Source: Artemia franciscana
Taxonomy: Eukaryota; Arthropoda; Branchiopoda; Anostraca; Artemiidae
Assembly: GCF_032884065.1 (NCBI RefSeq)
Contig: NW_027063627.1
Coordinates: 234,001-298,000, forward strand
Direction of reading: 5' to 3'
Length of the DNA: 64,000 nt
Shown here: piece after piece, positions 55,985 to 64,000 of the stretch
How the letters are laid out: every line of letters begins with the position of its first letter
Numbering within the stretch: the first letter of the stretch is position 1
The notes under the pieces: model-generated
Seen by the model: the letters and a program-made list of their open reading frames with translations, nothing else
Told to the model about the DNA's origin: nothing
Database searches by the model: none
Translations under genes and position numbers: made by a program

Positions 55985-57020
55985 TTGGTGGTTACGGAAG
56001 GCAGTGCAAGAATAACACACGTGTTAGATTCAGCTGTTAGAACAGCCTTAACAAAGGTCTTATCGTTTTATGATGTACCAGACAATCACATTAAGGAGAT
56101 TAGTGCTTTGTTCGAGAAAAATGCTACTGGGGCTAAGATAGGAAGTGATATTAGTAGGTGGTTTCGAATTAAATCTTCATATTTACATCAGTAAATAATT
56201 TTGATGGACTTTGTCTCAAGAACAACAGGAAAGGCAATGGGAGAACAAGGAGTCAACTGGGGAAGAAAAACTTTCCTGGATTTAGGTTATGCTAATGATT
56301 TAAGGATCCTAAATGAAATTGTGAGCAAAATGATTGATGTTTTAGAGGTTCTGCGAGTTCAGGGTGCTAGAATAGATTTGAAAATTAATGTTAAGAAGAC
56401 TAAGGCGCTGAGGCTAGGAGCAAGTGAAGCTGAAAAGGTGGCGTTGGGTAACGAAAATATCGATCAAGTGGAAAGCTTCACTTAGCTTGGTAGTATTATT
56501 AGTAAAGATGGAGGGAGCCTCGAAGATGTTAAAAGTAGAATAGCCAAGGTTCAAGTTGTTTTTTCACACATGAAACAAGTTTGGAAGAATAGTCAGGTAA
56601 GTCTGCGAACTAAGATTAGAATATCGGAACTACAGTTATGTACAATGATCAAACATGATTCAAAAGCATAAGCGCTCCAAAAAACCGAAAGAAATTTTGT
56701 TATAAGTTTTCCAGAGAAATTTCTTATGTATTCTTTTGGGCACCCAGCTGACTGCCCGTATTTCAAAAGGTAGGCTGTACGGAAAGTGTGGTTCCATTCC
56801 GCTTTCAAGGGCTATAATGAAAGAAAAGTTGAGATGGCTAGGATAGGTTCTGCAGATGAAGGATGACAGATTACCAAAGATTGTCCGTTTTGGCGATTCC
56901 GGGTAGGATGTAAAAAGGAAGGCTTGAAATTGATCGGGGTGGAGGAGGAGCGTGCGTAGCTGTGTTGGCCTCAGGTGGCTTGCTGCTGCGGTGAATTGTT
57001 AGTAGTAGTACTAGTAGTAA
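55985..57020 (+). pseudogene. RTE-type LINE: reverse transcriptase to 3' end
   Basis: Frames in order: LDSAVRTALTKVLSFYDVPD and GSDISRWFRIKS (55985-56194), FVSRTTGKAMGEQGVNWGRK and FLDLGYANDLRIL (the catalytic YADD box reads YAND here), LKINVKKTKALRLG and GSIISKDGGSLEDVKSRIAK, then past a stop and frameshifts LTARISKGRLYGKCGSIPLS and MKDDRLPKIV. The 3' end is a TAG/TAC microsatellite (56999-57020). Loss of the second catalytic Asp and several stops show it is inactive. It belongs to the same family as 7340, 36150 and possibly 44262. Confidence 0.82.
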
Positions 57021-57024
57021 TATT

Positions 57025-57390
57025 TTCGAGGACCAGCATACTCCTGTAAAAAGACCAATTTACAATGAGAGACATTTAACTTATGTGGTAAAAGTTGAGA
57101 CTAGATACCCCAAAACGAAGGTAAGTGATTTTGGATGACTATTACTCTGAAAAGAAGTTGAATATTTTCAAACCCCTTCTAAAGCTTCTAAGAAATCTCA
57201 TTCAAACCGCAAGCTAGACTTTGCTTATAAATGTAGTGGCAAATATCGGAGACATTTACATAAGCTCTTAGAAAATGGAAGATATATTGAGTCTTATTCA
57301 CATGAATACTCAATCCTCGATTTATTTAATGACTTTTGGGACAAGAATAAATATTTTGACTTCGCTAATATAGAAATAACCAGGTTTTAA
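57025..57390 (+). pseudogene. Unidentified coding-like stretch, one frame with two stops
   Basis: One frame reads FEDQHTPVKRPIYNERHLTY, VVKVETRYPKTK, then VSDFG, two TGA stops, and a second open part KEVEYFQTPSKASKKSHSNR, KLDFAYKCSGKYRRHLHKLL, ENGRYIESYSHEYSILDLFN and DFWDKNKYFDFANIEITRF to TAA. Composition and length are protein-like, and both halves share the same frame. A GTAAGT at 57121, directly before the stops, could be a splice donor with an acceptor near 57184 (CTAAAG). No family recognised; it could be host exons or a decayed transposon protein. Confidence 0.35.
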
Positions 57391-60300
57391 TTAATGAGAA
57401 AATTCATTTAAACGAAGTGACAAAAAAGTAAAATAACTGTGGCCACTATTCAAGCCATATTTGGGCAGGTAGGATTACAATCTATATGATCAGCTACAAT
57501 ATGAAGAAGGCCTAGAAGAGTAGTTAAATCGTCTTCAGTTCTCAATAAATTGTCCGAGCGACCAAAAGTATATTTCTGTGACCTCAGTTGTTGCTAACAA
57601 TTGCAAGCTCAATTGTTGCTGATATTAATGGAAAACTCCGTCTTGAAGATTTATAATTTGTCAAGGGATCCAAAGAAGCAGCCATTAACTTCACATTAAA
57701 ATTCTAAGTAGCATTGGTAAGTTAAAACTTATATTACAGCAATTACAACAATTGATATGTGTGAAACATAAAATCAGTCTGGGAACTTTTATGGAACGGA
57801 AAGATATATGTCATTTTGTTGTTTTTGTTTTCTGCACTCTAGAGTTATTGAATTTCACCCCTAACTTGTCGGGAGTTTTTTTGTTACTTAACTGGTCGGG
57901 TGGAGTAAATATTTACCCTATAACAAAAACGATTGCAAATATATGAAAAAAAAAATTCAAATTGGAACTTGTACTTTAATTCCAAACAAATTACGTCAAA
58001 TAGAATATGTCTGACATGAAAATAAACCATCTAGACACATTCTGAGCACACTATTTGAGAGGTCCTTGCAGTACCCCTTCTTGCAGATGCTGCATACTCT
58101 GGTCGTTTTCAGCTCAGACTAACGAGGTCAGAGACTGCAGCGCTGATTTTTGTGGCCAGGGTGTGAAACTTCAGTGTCTGAACTACTTTTAGACTCAAGT
58201 CAAACAATATTGGTCACTAACTGTCAATCGTTCGCGAGGGAGGGAGTTGATGAACATTCTAAACATCCAATGAGGCTTCGTAGGGGATAATTCCAACTTT
58301 ATGTGGATCTGTCGGCGCTGGTTCACCTTTTCTTGACTTGTTGTTGTGTTGACAAGTATTCCTAAGCTTTTGACTTCCATATCCAGCATTACAAAGAAGA
58401 TTGCAAGTGGCCAGAGCTAACAACGGCAGCTGGTAGTTTAGTTGGCATATTTCGTATTCAAACTGGCACTCCTAAATATATTTGTGTTGTAAAACTCATA
58501 TTATCTCCGGCTTGCCTTGGTTTGCATCTATCGTACTCGTGTTTTGCATTGAAGAGATCAAAGCTAGGCTCATATGATAAATTGTCTTCTTTGGAACAAA
58601 ACTGAAGACCGAAGAACCAGATTCACGATCTCTGTATGGAAGAAACGCTGCTGAAATATCGCACTTATTCTTCTTGAGAGCTCCAATTACCCTGAATGGC
58701 CCTTGAACACTAGGTAATTATATCATAATTGAACATTATGCTGGGAGAGCGATGAAGTGAAGTTGACGGTGGCTGCTTGAGCCATTTTGTTCTGCAGTCT
58801 CTAGTCAAAAAAAAAAAAAACACACACACGGATATCTTCCATCATTTTTCAAGAGGAACGTCATCTTCGTCTATCGTACTCGAAGCCTATGGTTCCTGTG
58901 CATCTGTTGAGCAAGCTTGACAAGCGCCTATCTCTTCTTCAGTTTGCTTTCTATGATATCTTCTTCGACGTCCTCTTCAACCTGAAAATCAAGATCCCTA
59001 TTGCAACCTTTATCTTCATCTGTTAGATCTGACAGATCTCTTCTATTTCAAGAACTTCCATTACTTCTTCCTCAGTTAGTTGCTATTGGCTCCTCATTTT
59101 GTCTTCCAAGAAGAATAAGGAATGATGCAGAAAAGCCAAGCATGATAAAAATATTCACCTTCTAGGCAAAAAATACTTTTGGACTAGTAGAAACGCTATA
59201 TTTTTTGCTAAAAAAGGTTGAAAAGGAAAAGGCCATCAGTATCGGTATATAAGAAAAGATAAATAACAGAAGCAGTGCAACTAATAGTTTCCCCAATCGA
59301 ATTTTAGCCATTCAGACTCTCTAAAACAGCTTTTCAAATGGTTTGTGTCTGACAGTTATGGTTTTTTTGCTAAGTAAGTGGTCGAGTGAAGTATAAAAAA
59401 AACTACCGAAGACCCTCCTTATCTTTTTCTGTTAGATGCTGGAAGTCATCTGACCCATCAAAGCATCTTCGTGTGGTATTCGGAAATTGAATGGAACCAC
59501 GATGGTAAAACCCGAGTTGTTAGTGAGAGATCTCAAAAACGAAACTATGAGTGGTGATTTTTACTCGACCTGTTGAGGGTTATTTGGATTTTTGGTGATT
59601 CAAACAGTTAAATTTTGTTGTTGCTGAAACACTGGTTAAAACGACAGTTTTTTGTTGTATACCACAAAAACGAAAAAAGTTTCAAGCTTGCGTGCAGTCA
59701 AGGATAGAAGCCTTACTGTTCCAAGAATCCAGATTCCTACATACATTTGGATTAAACGTCTTTTGATGACCATTACTACCTTGGAAAATTGTTTTTCTAT
59801 TTCTAAATACATTTTTATCCTATGTGTAGACAAAAGATTATATACTCAAGAAATTTTTAGCTGACAACTTTTTAGTTTCAGCTGAATGTTCTTAAAGATT
59901 GCATAGAAACCTTAAATATTACAGTGTCTTAGGTTCATCTTAATTTGATTGCGTAATAGATATTCTGCAAAAAAAAAAAACAAATTGATAGTTCAGATGA
60001 TTTATGCTGTCTTTACTATCTCATGGGAAAATATTTCCCCGCAGACGAGGTAAATGACGCAAGATACATTATGCTCTTCCAATTTTCTTCCTCTGAGAAA
60101 AACCGAGTAGTGTTATTATGTAGCCCCCACTGTTTAATCAAAATATTTCGGCATTAAGTGCTATTTTTTTCAGCATCCAAACAACGAAATAAAAACAAGT
60201 TTGTGTCGTGTCTTATTGATTAAGAGAAGACTGATTTTAGAGTAGTTGCTAATCATTAAATGAGGGTGAAATTGGAAGTGTGCCATAGAAACTTCTGCTG

Positions 60301-61340
60301 TATAATTAACTTTAAAAGAAAACAATGATGTCTTTTCATGTTTCTGTTGCTTAGCCATCCTAAAAGGTTATTGAAAAATTAGACATGGTCAGAGATCTGA
60401 CAATTCTTTTTTTTTGAACCTGTACAGTCTTTATCTTATACATTTACTCACATATGGCGAATTTCTTTATAATCGGAGACGAGGCAAATATCTGCAGCTT
60501 TCCCTTGATATTTGAAATGATGCTAAATCTTGATGGACCGCGAGTGTCATCAGAGTGGTGCTTCTTTTCCTTTAGAATATTTTCCGATTTACCTTTTTCA
60601 TATTAATTTTAAAAAGTTTTTCCACAAAAAAAGTTTTTCAAAGAAAAGAAAAGAAGTCTATTAAACCAAAAGTGAGCAGAAATAAAGTCAAATAATATTC
60701 CAAGCTTAAAACTACCATATATTACAATAAATAAATAAATTAAACCAAAAAGCAAACAGAAATTACAATAAATAACTGAATCAAACTCAAAATGAGCAAA
60801 AACTAACATGAGTGGGGTAGACAAACCCCATGCCTTCTCAAGACCAGAGCATAATGTGCACTCTAATAAGAATAATAAATGACTTTAGACTGTCAGTTTA
60901 ATACACATACACTGATATCTGTTCCCTAAAGTTTTAATAATTTCTTATTGTTTAACGTAAAAAAGTAAAAACGTTTAAAATGTATTTTGTTTCCATAGTT
61001 TGCAACCATAGTTTGGTTTCCAGAATCCATAGTTTGGCCAACATACATTGTTTTTGTATATTGGAGAAACTTTCTCGCCAATGTTTAATCCTGACAAAAT
61101 GATATTGTTTAATTTAATTTTATGTATCCTCAAGTTGATCTGAAAATAAAAACAAAACATCATTTCCAGAAACTGTGTCTATGCTCTTTGAGAACCTGAA
61201 AATACTTACACTATTTTGATTTATATAAACGGTAAAAGCAGAAGTAGTAATAGTAGCAGCCCAATAAATTTAAAGCCCTGTTCATTCTCGTTATATTGGT
61301 GAGGTGTCCTACTGGAAACCATGCACACAGTGCCTTTTGA
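57391..61340. other. Intergenic, no recognised gene
   Basis: AT-rich. Open frames are short and unremarkable. A poly-A run at 58807-58820 is followed by CACACACAC. A short AAACCAAAAAGCAAACAGAAATTACAAT-type duplication lies at about 60662-60790. Confidence 0.35.
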
Positions 61341-62430
61341 TTTATTTTTATAGTAATATTTAGCTGTAATGCATAATGGGTCAATTACATAATTGCGACA
61401 CAGTTACTAAACCGTTCTACTATGCTGAACAAAATTACTGTCTCAAAATTTTGAATTGATGTGTTTGGAAAGTCAATGGGCTTAGGTGGAGGACTGTCTG
61501 TCCTCCAATTTCTTTTGACTCTTAAAAAGGCACTAGAACTTTTTCACTTAGTTCAACTTCAGCCTAGATATTCCTTGAAAGCTTCACCTTAATACCCTTA
61601 GCTTGTGTAGTAGCGATTATTGTAGCAGCAGTAGTAGCAGTATGCACGTAGCACCTTTGGTCTATTAAAAACCCCTTCAATATACACTAAAAGTTTAAAC
61701 TTAATATCATCAACTGTTTCTGAAGCATTTCTGAAATGTCTTCGTGACAACCTGTGTGGACATAGTGTTTGTATTTAGTCCCATACAGTTTCAATTCTTC
61801 TCAATTCTTAGTAGAAGCAATAATAGTAGCAGCAGTATGAGTAGAAGCAGTAGCATTAGGATTCAAATATTTTCTTTTGGTTAGTCCAACATCCCCCAGA
61901 ACAAGCCCTGTTAGTTTAAATTCAAACACCAAAACTGTTCCTAAGATATTGCTGTAACACCTTTTTAATAACCTTCATACAGACGCCTGTTGCGATTAAG
62001 TCCACCTCCCTCCCAACCAAAAAAAATTCTTTGAAAATTTCACCTTCACACCCTTAGGCATAGTTTTAATAGTAGTCACAGTAGTAGTATTGGTGTTACT
62101 GGTAGATTAATAATAATAGCGGTAGTACTAGTTGCAGCAGTAGTATCAATGTATCGCCTTTACGAGTAGTTGCAATAGAAGTAATGGTTGAAGTAGTAGT
62201 AAATGTAGCAGTGATAACAGTATTAGTAATAGCGTGTACATATTTGCTTTTTGACAGGCGATCTTCCACGTTTAGCATTCTCTGAAAGTTCCAACTTAAT
62301 ACCCAAGTCAATTCTTGAGACACGCCCTTTTGACTATAAATAACGTGTTTTGATTCAGTTCAACATTCCCATTAACATTCCCTGAAAGGCTCACCTGAAT
62401 GCCCTTCGGTTTTTTGGAAAGTTCGAACAT
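61341..62430 (+). repeat. TAG/CAG-rich degenerate repeat interspersed with diverged modules
   Basis: Stretches of GTAGCAGCAGTAGTAGCAGT type (61620-61650, 61810-61860, 62080-62240) alternate with CCTGAAAGTTC-AACTTAATACCC phrases and the CTCAAAATTTTGAATTGATG module (61442-61560). No protein. Confidence 0.6.
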
Positions 62431-62479
62431 GCGTACTTTTCTTAATAACATATACTATATATAAACAATGAAGGAATTG

Positions 62480-63560
62480 CTTAACTTTCAGCCTTTGCGC
62501 TGAAGAATGTGGGAAGGATGACATCCCCAAAAACGTAATTACTGCACCTTTCAACAATGCTGAACAAAATTTTCATCGGAAGTGTTTTGGGGAATGGCTC
62601 GTAGGGGAGGGGCTGGCTGCCCTCCATTCACTGAAGACTCTTAGAAAGGGCACTAGAACTTCCGACTTCCAATTAAATGAGACCCATCCGATCCGAAGTT
62701 TATGCGACCACCCGTTCCATAAGAACTTTGTATGTCCCAGGGCATAGCTTGCAACCCTTGCCCCTGGACTCTGGAGATTATGGCCAGCCTGAAGGCATTA
62801 TTATATGCCCTTTGTAATATTGTGAATAAAAGGGTTATCTCACAATTTTGATCGGATGCGGTTGGCAAAAACTTGTGTTAGGGAGGGCGGCTAGTTGCAT
62901 TCCATCACGACTGACTCTTTAAAAGAGGTATTGACTCTTAAAAGCAACTAGAAATTCAAGTTTCCAATCAGCCTGTGCTAAAGTTCAAACAACCATCCCC
63001 TTTATAAAAACCTTATGTGCCCACGGAGCATAACTTACAACCCTTGCCTTCACACTCTTGGGTTTTTTGTCAACCTTGAAGGCCTTGTCATGAGACCTTT
63101 TGACTGTTTTGAACAAATTGTTATCCTAAAGTTTCTATAGGATGGAGAAAATATGACGTGAGGGAGAGGGCTAGTTGCTCTCCAATGACTCTGACTCTTA
63201 CAAAGGGTAATAGAACTTCTGATTTCAAATCCAATGAACCCCATCCGAAGTTAATAGGATAATACGAGCACTCTTTCTATAAAGATCGTATATGCCCCCA
63301 GGGGCATAACTTACAACCCTTGGCTTGGGGGCTCAGGGAGGGATTGCCATCCTCAACGACATAATCACTAGACCTTTCAACTACGTTGAACAAAATGGCT
63401 ATCTCAAAATTTTGATTGCAATTACTTGGGGAAATTATGGGCGTGGGGTGGAGTTGGTTGCCTTCCAATCACGTTCGACTATTAAAAAAGGCACTACAAC
63501 TTGCAATTTCCAATTGAATGACCCCCTTTTGAACTTTTTCCGACAAATCCTTTCATTTAA
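62480..63560 (+). repeat. Array of about four 250-280-bp modules
   Basis: Each unit carries AGGGCATAACTTACAACCCT, a CCTTTCAACTA(C/T)GTTGAACAAA block, GCTATCTCAAAATTTTGAT, a GGGAGGG..GGCTAGTTGCCCTCC block, TCTTAAAAAGGGCACTAGAAC and CCAATGAACCCCATCCGAAG (units near 62500, 62730, 63020 and 63290). The middle phrases are shared with the hairpin-rich family at 1-955, 28374-29240 and 42311-43260. Confidence 0.75.
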
Positions 63561-64000
63561 AGTTCCCTGGTCTAAAACAAACAAACCAAAAAAAAAGATA
63601 ATAATTATAATAATAATACATCGTGTCCACATCACTCTTCATTTAGGCAGGGCTATTGCGCTGCCTATTATATTTGTATTCATTCATCATTCATCTGCTG
63701 GAGGAAGCAAACCAAGCCCATAACAAGAATATTGCCGAAGTATTGCATATCAGAGCATTGTCTTGCGTCGACAAAAAAGGAAAAATTATCGGTATAATTC
63801 TTTTAATTTGCCCAAGGGCTCATTTAAATTAAGATGTGCCATAAAAAAGGGCTAAATTAATATGTGAGTTTTTTTTAGGGACGGAGTGGTGGAGTTGGAT
63901 CGTTTGATATAAACTTTTTTTTGAAGTTAATCGTTCAAGGTTATCTGAATGTGTGGGCTTGATGGGCAGTTGTCTTCTTTTTTCGCACCGCAAAAAACAA
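63561..64000. other. Right end of window, no recognised gene
   Basis: AT-rich, with an AAT microsatellite-like patch near 63600-63622. The open frame at 63325-63723 runs across the repeat array and is not regarded as real. Confidence 0.35.

Noticed and set aside
63325-63723. 132-codon plus-strand frame
   Set aside because: It runs through a tandem module and an AAT patch, and it is not conserved between the units of the array.
1-64000. tRNA, rRNA, CRISPR or bacterial operon features
   Set aside because: Looked for; nothing with the needed structure was visible, and the sequence is plainly eukaryotic.

Overview
The window is eukaryotic and almost certainly arthropod DNA. It is AT-rich and intron-heavy, with long A/T runs, microsatellites and many decayed transposable elements. 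A branchiopod crustacean such as Artemia is my guess from the repeat style, but I could not test it. I see no bacterial gene organisation, CRISPR array or rRNA, and no tRNA that I could support.

One host gene runs through the first 49 kb on the + strand: a DHHC palmitoyltransferase of the ZDHHC9/14/18 group (fly approximated, app). Five exons are visible: 2485-2652, 8127-8264, 24884-25041, 40352-40579 and 48286-48560. All have GT/AG borders; the first three join in phase, as do the last two. The 5' exons (first two membrane helices) lie upstream of the window. Splice phases show that one conserved exon between 25041 and 40352 is missing; the 100-N assembly gap at 29380-29479 is one place it could be. 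Introns of 5 to 17 kb are filled with mobile DNA.

Regions: 1-955 holds a partial copy of a hairpin-rich repeat whose fuller copies lie at 27601-29240 and, inverted, 42311-44055. Two copies of a Helentron/DINE-like element, built of tandem units and ending in a hairpin, lie at 4754-6622 and 10945-12822. From 9.9 to 24.4 kb there is a very large, diverged inverted repeat made of modular tandem arrays, like a Foldback element. Its left arm is interrupted by the second Helentron-like copy and by a nearly complete CR1/Jockey-type LINE (13092-17460). Its centre holds a deleted Helitron and two Pif1-helicase remnants. From 29.5 to 33.7 kb, on the - strand, is a fossil Polinton/adintovirus-type DNA polymerase B, cut by a 2.56-kb hAT-like element with a perfect 8-bp target duplication.

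Downstream there are tandem arrays (41.1-42.2, 45.6-46.5 and 52.9-53.5 kb), LINE fragments (44.3, 48.9-50.0 and 56.0-57.0 kb), a hAT/ZMYM-like protein fragment (50.2 kb), a small TIR element (51.1 kb), an unidentified coding-like stretch (57.0-57.4 kb) and an array of repeat modules (61.3-63.6 kb). No second host gene could be supported with confidence.
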